Source: Apostichopus japonicus (taxonomy: Eukaryota > Echinodermata > Holothuroidea > Aspidochirotida > Stichopodidae). Taken from it: a stretch of 64,000 nucleotides of DNA. The stretch is from contig NC_092576.1 in assembly GCF_037975245.1 (NCBI RefSeq), forward strand, positions 41,544,611 through 41,608,610, given 5' to 3'. A program made the position numbers and the translations under genes. Below, piece after piece: positions 27,101 to 36,400 of the stretch. Each line of letters begins with the position of its first letter. Within the stretch, counting starts at the first letter, position 1. A model generated the notes under the pieces. It did no database searches. It saw only the letters and a program-made list of their open reading frames with translations, and was not told the origin of the DNA.

Positions 27101-30100
27101 TTATCAGAAGCTTGTTCCTACACCACTCATTTAGTCACGTGGTTGAGGGTGACGTCATCCTACAATCAGGTCTACGGCTACCAAGACTGTCATCAGTATA
27201 TATAATGTGCATAGAAACAGAGGGCGGCAGAGAAATGACACAACAAGAGATTGTTGATATAATGATGTATGTACAACAGTCACACACACTAGTAAGACTA
27301 TCGTAAGTATACTAGTATATGTGTCATATATCATAACTGAACGAATACTTACAGAGAAACCGTACCATGTTGCTTCAAAGTCCTTTGTTAGGATATCCTC
27401 AAACTCATTCCTTCGATATAATAATTGGGCTACGAATCAATCATCCAGTGTTCACACCATCCTGATCTAGATCGAAATCAGGCAGCTTAAACCGAGCACA
27501 GGTCAGCCTTCAACACGTGGTTTCGAACCAAATTATGCTGCAAAGTAACGCCACTGGAATAAGACTTATAGGAACCTCAGTATTTGCGTACAATATGTAT
27601 ATCAACAGCGTCCAGAATGAAATTCTTCAAAAACTGTCCACTTTCTTTTCCTTATTGGAATGGTGACCTAAAATGTAAGCTCTTAATGTGTTTTATTATT
27701 ATGCGAGTATAAAGTAGTAAATAACAGAAAATACCAAACTCAACGCAGAAAGCCTCGTTAATGGGGGAACAATACTGCTTTCTTAACTGTTCACATATTT
27801 GTAGTACACATATTTGTGCCTACAGTAATGACCTTTATCATGTCATTCATTTACGACTTCATTGAATAAAAATACCTTAAATTTCCCCGCCCTAATCCCG
27901 TTACATGTCGCCATATTAGAAGAGAGGGAGGCAGACAATTTGCGAAGTCATACATGCACCTGAGACAGTTTCTGAAAACGCGTTGCCAACTTAAATATTC
28001 ATATACAAAATGATAAACACCTTCAAAATTCGAGTAAATGTAAAATATTTATCTAATTTCGAATGATAGATGCATACGTAGGCAAAATGTAATTTTTACA
28101 TTACATTTTCGAAAAGCTGTATTTGCAAAATGACTCTCAACACATCCGAACAGTGAATTACATTGTATTCATTTGAATTCTAGACTTCGGCTTAATCACT
28201 TTCGTCTGAATATTACGTTTTTGGTTTATCCCACCTCATGTCGGGGTGATGCAGTTAATTCTAGGCAGTGATTGCCTGGGTTAATGTGTGCCTAAGTCAT
28301 ATTGAATTGCTCGAATGAACGTTACCTTTAACGACCTTTATACACAGTGTTACAGTATGTTGAGCAGTGTTACTATTACTAAGTTAATTACTTGTTACCG
28401 GTACTTCGGTTGTAACGGACATTGAACGATATTAAATATAAGCCTAGGTTACATCTCGTCTGTAAGCATAACTGAAAATCGAACGCATTTGGTCCGTAAG
28501 ATGGGTCCATGATGACTTGAGGCAGTTTCTTAAGATTTCAGATTAATATTGTCCAATTCAACCGCTGTATTAGTTTAAAAATCCGTGATAGATTAGTAGT
28601 TTCATCATATACCGTAAATGAACTTTTTTGTGTGTGCAGCGGTACTACGAGGGAATCTGCATAGTGGTAAGTCTGACTCTGCCGAGGTGCATGTGCGAAG
28701 TCATAGAAACGTTGCACCGTGGGTAATTCACACAAACATGGCCTCTTGAAGAGAGTGTGGTTGGGATTTAATGGGAAACTCATTTACGGAATGACATATG
28801 TATAAAAAATGTCCAAAACAATATAAGCATGTCCACAATAATATGACCATGTCCAAATTTATATAAACAAGACGAAACTAATCCAAGAGTGTCCAAAAAA
28901 ATAGGAGCGTGTCTAAAATAATATAAGACACGTTTTAAAAATACATTATGTCGGCATCAGTTTGTTGAGAGTGATTTTACTTGATTGTGAATAAACAGAA
29001 ACAAATTCGAGTTTTCTTCTCACCATTAATTATTTACAGGGTTTAGGGATACATTTAGTATAAAGTTATATGAAATTGTTTAAATTTGTTCATTCTCACA
29101 TCCTTTTGTTATCTTGCTGTATTTTCTCATTATCTTTTAGTTTCTACAACTGTCTACTACCTAGAACAATTCCAGTCCGATCTATTCCTTCGGCTTGGAT
29201 TTCAAAGGATATCAAAGGTATCGCCCATAAAACAAACCTTAAATTGATTGATAGATCGGTTTAAATAATTCTACAGTATAGTACATGTCGTTGTTATTTT
29301 TTTTCCAGTATTGGCTTTATGCGATGAAAAGATTTATATTACGGGAGTCGTAATATAATATCGTAATATAATCGATCCGTCCCGTCCCGTCCTGTCCCGT
29401 CCGCCCGCCCGTCCTTCCATCCATCCATCCATATATGTAATTTATGTCAGTATATATGTCATACAACTTGTTAGACATATATTATCTATATACATATTTA
29501 TATATTTATATTTAAATTATCAGTTTAAAGCTTCTCCCTTCTTCTTGTTTGTAGTTAAGTGGTCTCCATGTGGATTTGATGATAGCGAATACGTTCTTGA
29601 TCTTCGAAAAGGTGCTTGGTTGGTGAGTTTCTGAACAATGTCATTCAATCGTTGGTTCCTTCCCACTAGGAATAGATGCATAATATAATCTAGTAGCTAG
29701 CAGCATATATACTGACGTAGTAACATGCAAATAATACTGGTATACGTTCCCTTCAAATTAAGTAAACTATTGAAAGTTCCAAAATCCGTCAGAAATTGAA
29801 ATAAAAAAGATGAACCAATTGGTAACTTTTGATATTCAATGTTAAAAGAACGGCATGTTTATTTCACTTATAGAAATTCATTGCTTTTTTAGCTAAATTT
29901 ACTTTGTAATTTAAAACATATTATAATATAAGTGCTAACAGCTCTTAACTGAACAATGTCACTGGTGTAACTAAATGTTTCAATGGTTGAAACCTTAATG
30001 TATTTTTTAGTCAGAATGAACATACTGACACAGAGCCACGAAAAGAAACAGAACTGATCAATTACATCTTGTGGAAATGAAATTGTCATTACTTACTGCT

Positions 30101-33100
30101 TTGACTTCATTCTAATTGTTTGATATGACTTCATTTCTTATATCATTTATTGCAGAAAGAAACCGTTGTTAATTTTGTTCTCTAATACGTCACGATGCGA
30201 TAAACCCGAATAATAAATATGGCTCAAACTCAGTTTAGAATGACATCTGCTTAAACAGCTTCATAGAACACAAGACAGAACATTAAACACGTTGTTTATG
30301 AAAAAGACCAAATATCACCCGAAATAAGTACATTTAATTTCTAGGATTAATAAATGAAGTATAAAGTCACATCATTCCTCTTCTAGACTTATCATAGCAA
30401 GTTTCTTACAAGTAACAGTATGTTATCATTTATTCTGCTTCTGAATGATAGAATGACCAAATGCATATTAGCACAACGTATAACAAGGTAAACATTACGG
30501 ATATTTTTTAGTCGGTTTGATATAGAATCAAATAACTCGATTACAATAAATTACAACTATTGGAGAAATTTAAACTATATTAATTAATACTCTATCACAT
30601 TGAACATCTTTAACTGAGAAATTATACTTTATATTAAAACGGAACAAGCCCTAGTCTAATACTTTTGTTTGATTTTTTTAAATCTTTAATGAGTTGTTAT
30701 TCGGAATTATTCGTAGAAATCACGTAATATATTGTATTCGGTTTAAACACAGAGTACCGATGGATTAGAAAATTATTGCCCATGAAGATTAAACAATGTT
30801 CTGCATTCTAAAATAATTGACTCTACCAATGTCCTAATTTTTCGTGTCCTGGAACAAAAACCATACTTTTTGCTCTTTGGTTTCGTTTGTCTGTAGTTGG
30901 TGGTTTTAAGATGTTAGGTAGAAAACAAGAACACCTCTTTCTAAGAAGAGTGAGAGACTTAATATTTATATTTTAGACCAGTGGCAGATATTTAGTAAGA
31001 TTTATGGTTATAATAATGACTTATGATGACAAAAATGTAAGTGAAATAACAATAAGCTTAATACTTTTTGTAAGGATGGACATTTTTTCTTTAAACAGAT
31101 GCATTATCTCAGCTTTGTTGAAAATAACAAAGCATAGTGGGATAAAGGTTGTACCAGATGGATATATTTAGACTATGAAGGAGCATATTTTTACAATGCA
31201 GGTTAATTGAACTATAATTTCAGTGTTCCTCATGTCCAGCTGGTCTTATTAAGTATATACGGTTTTGTACTGGGAAATTTCTATACGCAAAATGAGTCAA
31301 GACATGTACGTCCCTCAACATTGCCCATGGGCATGATCATGCACAAACGGCTCATCTCTAATTCTTTGAGTACAATCCATCTTTCATACAAGTGTAAAGA
31401 TAACATATGTATGCTTTAAGAATTGACTAACACGTTGCTTTAATGATGGCATTTATCAATAATAACGAACGAACAGTAGGCCGCTACTAATTTTTCTTAC
31501 TAGGCCTTGACCTGAAATCACTTAGAATATTATAATAGAATGTATAGTTCGTCAAATGCACACATTTTAAAGTACTTAATTTGTAAGTGATCAAAACGGC
31601 TGTCTTTTCTCTTTACATCAGCACAATGATGTCCATTTGACCGTTTTTGAGTACTACGTACAAGTAAGTATTACAAGTATATCACAGTATAGTGTTACCA
31701 TTTCATACAAATCTCTTAAAGCTAACGGCTCGAATCCAAACGGAAGTGTAGCAGAACTTTTACTGAAGAATACACCAGTGCATGTCTGAATAACGTACCT
31801 ACTAATGGTTAAATAACCATGTGCTAGTAATATGAAACTATACCTTCACTACCTTAGTCACAGAACTGATGATATATATTACGGTATAAATATTTAGAAT
31901 GTTGTGTGGATGAAAGAGTTTACTTGTCTTTGAAACCAGATAAATATGTACCAATATTACAATTATTATTTTACAACATCAACTTGAAGATGAGTGCCGT
32001 TAGATCAAGGAGTTGGTCATACACAATACTCTCATCATATACAATGGTTCTGTGATTGGCTCATATGCAACAACATGACTGATAGGAATCAATCATAGTT
32101 CCAGCCTGGATTATCAGTTATTCTTGTAACCTTCGCTTACTGACTCAAATCACCTTCTTAACCCCTATTTCCTTGTGTTTTGCAGCAAAATTTAACCTAA
32201 ACATCGTATTATTAAAGTTTCAAATCACGTTTATTTTTTTTCAGGATAACATAATTGTATAGCGTTTACTACTTTTAAATTGAAATGTATTTGCAAGCAA
32301 ACATTTGCAAGGACAACTATTAGAGCATAACTTCAAGTACAAATAATCGAAAACATGTACTAAACATATAAAGGAAGACACTTTAATAACTACGGTTCAC
32401 AAATGCTAGTAGATGTTCAATGGAATTGCGATGTATATTCACAACGACGGTAGCAGAAAGTGAATATAAATTTGTAATATGGAGGCTCTACGCAGAGGGT
32501 TAAAATTAAGAGGCGAGAAACATTCAAATTAACAACGACATTACCATATTTATCTGAGCTTTGATGTGAAAATCATATGATTATATCTGGCAACATAATT
32601 TAGTCTATCATCCTTACAGTGAATATAAGTCAATCCCTGCATCGATATACACTATGCTATATGAACAATCAAATGTAATTCAGCACATCTCTATCTAAAT
32701 ATTATCTCAAAAGTAACTAAGAAAGCTTTCACTATTATTAGCTTTCTATCCGGTAATTTGTAAAATGTCTATTCTATCTTGTTTCAGGTGAACAGATACC
32801 GAGACAAATATGCGGTAGGCTTCAAGTAATTTGTGCTTTCTTCTCTAATGAAGTAGTATTTTGCGTTTTAAATTTAATCAAATGATTAGAGCATGAACTG
32901 AAAGTTAAAAGAACTGCAAACATGCAGTTTACATTTGAGGGAAAAACTAATAATAACCACGACCAAAGAAGAGTAGTAGATGTTTAATGGAATTTTGATA
33001 TACATTCACAACGACTGTAGCAGAGAACATAATTTAGTCTCTCATTCCATACAGTGAATATAATTCAAATTCTGTTTTGATATACACTAGGCTATATTAA

Positions 33101-33494
33101 AAATCACTTGTATTTAGGCACATCTCCATGTAAATACTATCTAACAAGTATTCTAAGAAATCTTAAAAGGCTAATATATTTCCATACGGTAAGTTGTAAG
33201 GTGTCTATTCTATCTTCTTTTAGATAATAATAATGCTAAGAAATGCTGAGGTAGGTTTCAAGTGCTTCCGATTTACTTCTTTAATGAAGTATTTTTTGCG
33301 TTTACATTTAATCAAAGCAAATAATTAACCATGGATGAAATTAAATGTGAATGAGAGGTCCCAATAACGTATAAGATATAAAAACTCAGTGAGTAATTGC
33401 TGAGCGATGCAAAATATTTATGATGACAAATATCTGACATTATCTACAGAGAGACCAAATGAACAAGAACCGTACGACATCGGAAGGGAAGTGA
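17938..33494 (+). CDS. NLR-B: NACHT-domain NLR-like receptor, 12 coding exons, about 870 aa
   Basis: Joined exons: 17938-18124, 18850-20366, 22685-22890, 23185-23261, 25544-25599, 26033-26152, 27097-27302, 29141-29217, 29555-29622, 32788-32814, 33224-33250 and 33450-33494. They total 2613 nt with all phases in register. Residues 1-62 are a Ser/Ala-rich linker with no death-fold domain. Residues 63-568 hold NACHT, winged helix and HD2-like regions. Residues 569-681 and 682-838 are two C-terminal modules with an LRR-like strand, and 839-870 a basic tail. NACHT proteins are cytosolic STAND ATPases that oligomerise on ligand sensing; an immune role here is inferred. ATG 17938 was chosen because its frame is closed by TGA 17920-17922 after the nearest acceptor (AG 17913-17914). 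An upstream exon with another start cannot be excluded. No AATAAA was seen within 200 bases of the stop. Confidence 0.85.
18850..20366 (+). CDS. NLR-B NACHT-WH-HD2 exon (506 aa in one exon)
   Basis: Acceptor 'ttcttcacag' at 18840-18849 and donor 'gtaagt' from 20367; phase 1 in, 0 out. Residues 63-142 carry the pre-NACHT pattern seen in many invertebrate NACHT proteins (Y-x-x-I-x-P-x-P-[YW], then V-D-K-V-F-V-E). Walker A is GAGYGKST (144-151) and Walker B is LLDGYDE (222-228). The sensor-1-like stretch is 'VSLTTRY' (254-260), and the helical NPILDDLCQVPIFF follows. The winged-helix/HD2 signature 'FYHKLFCEYFA' resembles the NLR F-x-H-x-x-x-Q-E-[FY]-[FL]-A motif. Nucleotide-binding residues look intact. 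The large single NACHT exon is typical of expanded NLR families. The end (ICSKVFFLSDSNS to ASKCN) is related to the 40-aa exon at 26033, so it is also the first piece of a repeat module. Confidence 0.93.
20367..22684 (+). other. NLR-B intron 2, containing the left edge of the 11.6-kb repeat at 20830
   Basis: Non-coding between two well-supported exons. Bases up to 20829 are unique in the window; from 20830 the sequence is also found from 52406 onward. Read on the minus strand, 20830-20880 supplies a pyrimidine-rich acceptor-like stretch (ending TTCACAG). In the second copy this sits next to a truncated Ig exon. Confidence 0.85.
22685..22890 (+). CDS. NLR-B module 1, segment A (206 nt)
   Basis: Acceptor 'ttcttcccgcag', donor 'gtaagt'; phase 0 in, 2 out. 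Encodes the A segment starting IPIVDLYLFKSF with the conserved 'VLRSGLSL' and 'GRELTEEDV', ending NDLREL. It continues the NACHT exon directly. Confidence 0.9.
23185..23261 (+). CDS. NLR-B module 1, segment B (77 nt, LRR-like strand)
   Basis: Preceded by a strong tract of CTTTTC repeats ending 'ttttcag'; donor GTAATT. With the preceding residues it reads L-R-E-L-W-F-L-N-C-T-L-P, an LRR-like strand and turn, followed by 'ETVHPNYIPIRLK'. Phase 2 in, 1 out. Confidence 0.88.
25544..25599 (+). CDS. NLR-B module 1, segment C (56 nt)
   Basis: Acceptor 'cctatacag', donor 'gtaagt'; phase 1 in, 0 out. Encodes FSQKSGSYLDLHSGQWIK, whose Y-L-D-L-x-x-G-x-W core matches the other C exons. It is 12 nt shorter than C exons 5754 and 29555, so it lacks four residues before the core. 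Confidence 0.85.
26033..26152 (+). CDS. NLR-B module 2, segment D (40 aa)
   Basis: Acceptor 'aattgttag', donor 'gtaagt'; phase 0 at both ends. The sequence (LCSKDVTIAES, then TMQLLEKASSHN) is a diverged copy of the NACHT exon end (ICSKVFFLSDS, then SIQLLDIASKCN). This shows that the modules arose by duplicating a block that began inside the NACHT exon. Confidence 0.87.
27097..27302 (+). CDS. NLR-B module 2, segment A (206 nt)
   Basis: Acceptor 'ttccatcag', donor 'gtaagt'; phase 0 in, 2 out. It is closest to NLR-A exon 1447-1652: both share 'SFSHV', 'DVIL', 'SGLRL', 'LSSV' and 'MYVQQSH'. It contains in-frame Met codons but is internal. Confidence 0.9.
28809..28929. repeat. 20-bp minisatellite, six degenerate units, in an NLR-B intron
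   Basis: Units of the form '[ag]tgtccaaaa-aatata-ag' start about every 20 bp (28809, 28829, 28849, 28869, 28888, 28908). The copy lies at 60385-60505. Confidence 0.75.
29141..29217 (+). CDS. NLR-B module 2, segment B (77 nt, LRR-like strand)
   Basis: Acceptor 'tatcttttag', donor GTATCG; phase 2 in, 1 out. Encodes 'FYNCLLPRTIPVRSIPSAWI' and a short end KDIK. It is nearly collinear with NLR-A exon 3402-3478. Confidence 0.9.
29375..29432. repeat. CCCGT/CCAT simple repeats in an NLR-B intron
   Basis: A run of (T)CCCG pentamers passes into GCCC and then CCAT units. It is unusually GC-rich for the region. The copy lies at about 60951-61008. Confidence 0.85.
29555..29622 (+). CDS. NLR-B module 2, segment C (68 nt)
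   Basis: Acceptor 'gtttgtag', donor 'gtgagt'; phase 1 in, 0 out. Encodes KWSPCGFDDSEYVLDLRKGA and then WL, matching NLR-A exon 5754-5821. Confidence 0.9.
32788..32814 (+). CDS. NLR-B small tail exon 1 (27 nt)
   Basis: Acceptor 'cttgtttcag', donor GTAGGC; phase 0 at both ends. Encodes VNRYRDKYA, related to NLR-A exon 8732-8757. It is one base longer than the NLR-A exon, so the reading phase of the following exon changes. Confidence 0.7.
33224..33250 (+). CDS. NLR-B small tail exon 2 (27 nt, duplicate of tail exon 1)
   Basis: The surrounding intron repeats the flank of 32788 ('ccatacggtaa', 'tgtctattctatctt'), with 'ttttag' before it and 'gtaggt' after it. Encodes IIIMLRNAE, phase 0 at both ends, so it can be used or skipped without a frame change. 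Confidence 0.6.
33450..33494 (+). CDS. NLR-B last coding exon
   Basis: Acceptor 'ttatctacag'; phase 0. Encodes RDQMNKNRTTSEGK and then TGA 33492-33494, homologous to the NLR-A end KIRTASEGT. The longer open frame across this site (33407-33667) is in a different frame and is not the gene. Confidence 0.75.
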   Translation, partial: RDQMNKNRTTSEGK

Positions 33495-36400
33495 TTTTCC
33501 GAAACTATACCAAGGATGTTGACAGGAAAATGCCAAAAACAACTGCAAACGGCCTTGCTTATTTCATGTTTTATTCAATCATATACATTCTGTTTCATCC
33601 TATCAATGAAAATATTATATATTATATATTATTATATATATATATATTAATGTACTATAATATCTAAACAAACAGTAAAGAAATAGGGTATTAAATGATA
33701 TAGCTGAAAATAATCCACGAAATGTATTCTTACCATATGTTATGCTCTCGGATCAGATGTTGCACTAAATTAAAAAAAAAAGTTAGGGATCGCAACTTGG
33801 CTCGATTAACGATCTTTCTTGCCTTCCTGCGTGGCATGACATAATGTAACTATGTACTTTATAAACAATTGCAATGAGTAACTATTTCGTTTATTTGCGA
33901 CGGTTTCAAACACCTTAAGGAACCTATATCTACAGTTTCTAAATACTCAAAGCTTCCCGAGTCAAACTCTGCCGTTGCGTGTGTATATAAGTATCACTAA
34001 TCACCGATAGTTCACATACCCATAGGAACATGTAAGACGATTTGCATTTATGTTTCTTGTTTTCGGTGATTGATTATTAGGACATCAACATCAACTCCAT
34101 ATTTTATAAAAGAGAAATGTTATATAAGTGCTCTTGCAATATCATGGACCTTCGTATTCCACAATCTAAGATTAAAATTCAACTTAAGAAACATTCCGTT
34201 ATGATTGTGTTTAAGAAACGTGAAGATTTAATAAGTAATTTAATGAGATTTAATGAGTAAGTAATGCATAGCGTTCCGTTGTAAAAAAAAAACTGCAGTT
34301 ATTTGGTGTTAATCACATGAACGTAGAAGGTTGAACAGTTCGCAAACTTCCATATTATTATTTGAAATCATACTTGAATAGTCAAAGCCATAGCTAAGAA
34401 CTGCACCTTCTTAGGATTTTCCTTATTTAATAGCATCAACATGTTCCTCAGATTCTCCTAAAACTAAATAACAAAAATGTTATGCCAATCATACAAAATA
34501 GGTGTTTGCATTAGTCTTCAGTTTTAATCATGTTGTCGGTAGTTGGCTCCCTGATAAGTTTTAATCTACGCTATCAGAATAGTATCTTCCTGCAATAAGT
34601 ACAAAGACTTGTCTTGGTCCTTGTGTAATGATAGGTAAGTATAACAAACTGTTAACTGCCAATCTGTGAACGCCCCCCCCCCCCCCCGCCGCAAGCTTTG
34701 TTCTGCTTCTATGTCCTGCATGATGGCTACAATCTTAGTTAGCCATTACACTCTTTTCACGAAATTTGTCTCATTCAATTCATATTCGCAACGTTACCAT
34801 AAAAATGAATTACATGTGTCAGTAAGCATGTATTTGAAACTTCTGTTATGTTTCTGAACTTTCAATTTTCTTGTACAGGACTTCAATACTAACAAATAAT
34901 ACATAATAATACAGAAAACAAATTTGTAAACCATCGTCGCTTGATTTGATTTCGTTAATTATCTGAAGCTTTAATCCTTTTTTAGATTCACAATGATGCA
35001 TTTATCAAAATCAAGTCTTTCTATGTTTTCGTTGTTGTTTTACGTTTTCGAGAATCAAATAAGTCCCTATTTGAGTATTTTAAACTGTTAAGAAACAAAC
35101 GTGTCTTGTCGTTTAATGAATGATGATGTTAAGGTATATTTAGCCATCGATACAGTGTCTTTGTTTTGCAGACAACACTGCTAACTTCAGTTATATAGTA
35201 CATGCACAATCATTTTACCTTAAGGGGCTTTAAAATTATTATAATAATGTTGCATTTTGTAATTCTTTAGAGACCCCAAATAGGGACTTATTTTTTGTAT
35301 TGCTCGTCGTTTGTTAAAAGTAATGAAGCAAAGTGTGATTGCTCTTGAAAATTAAGAAGAAACACAAAACTTTGAAATATTCTAATAGAGATGTATGTGA
35401 TGTATTGTTACTGTTTCTCTGGTTTTAGAATACCTTATTTATGTATGTTATGTTTATTGTACACAGTGGAATGGTATACACATATTAGTCTGCATGGCTT
35501 AACCTTAACTTGTAATGGAATAACCGGGCAGAACAATCTACGTGATTCAAGTCGCAAACTGTTCTCTATGGTAACAAAGTTTATATTTACACTATACCGT
35601 CAAATTACAGGTTATATAGACAGTTCTGCACACACCAAGACTTCAAGAGTGTACTTTTCAAGATTCTTTTCTGATAGAATTTATAAGAGACAAATGGAGA
35701 TTTGAGTGTGTTCAAAAACAGAATATCTAGGTTTTAATTATAATCAAAGTCATTGAATTATCAGCAAAGAAAGAAAGAAAAATAGTAGGGAATCACTGAT
35801 TTCCCATAATTGATATCAGTAACAAAATCGATTTACTTTTGATGATATTACTTGATGGTTTAAGTATACTTTCCAATGAGTTGGCTGTGTGAGTAATTAC
35901 AATAATGCGTACGTACTAATGAGAAATATACATTTTCATAATATGTATATACATTTTCAGAATCAGAATGCATTCAACTTGTTTCTTTTAGCAATGTAAC
36001 ATCATTTCATACTGTAACCGAAATTTACGTAGTAGTTTAACTTTACAGAGTTTTTTTGTACCATGTATTTACTGTTTTAAGCATAAAGTAATGTTGTAAT
36101 TCTTTGCTGGGAGATCTCAGTTATCCTTCTAAGTTGCTAACTATGACGTTAGCAATCGTGCACCTGGCCTTTATTCGATTAGTGGGGCTTTCCGGTCTCC
36201 GGAATAGTGGTGACCGGAACTCAGAGGCGGTGTTCTTTGAAGTAGTACATTCTCGAACGCGTAAACATAGGCCATCGGCCATTCAGGCCAATACTGAAGG
36301 AGCTGATGTTAACGTGCAGCGTGGCGCTCTTTGTCAAAATATCGTACAAGAAGTTGGTATATTTCTAATACCACGGCATCGTGTCGTAACTGTTCGTAGA

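Larger units (their letters stand above)
20830..32424 (+). repeat. 11.6-kb direct repeat, copy 1 (identical in appearance to 52406-64000)
   Basis: Every landmark recurs at exactly +31,576 bp: A exon 22685 with 54261, C exon 25544 with 57120, D exon 26033 with 57609, A exon 27097 with 58673, and so on. Eight open frames spread over the block translate identically, and line-by-line reading found no difference. 20829/52405 is the first mismatch on the left. The right end is set only by the window edge. Confidence 0.95.

Noticed and set aside
33407-33667. 86-codon open frame over the NLR-B last exon
   Set aside because: Different frame from the conserved exon end R-T-T-S-E-G-K-stop, and its second half is TA-rich simple sequence.
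35391-35705. 104-codon open frame on the + strand
   Set aside because: No domain pattern; located in the intergenic flank of NLR-B and not preserved in the paralogous flank.
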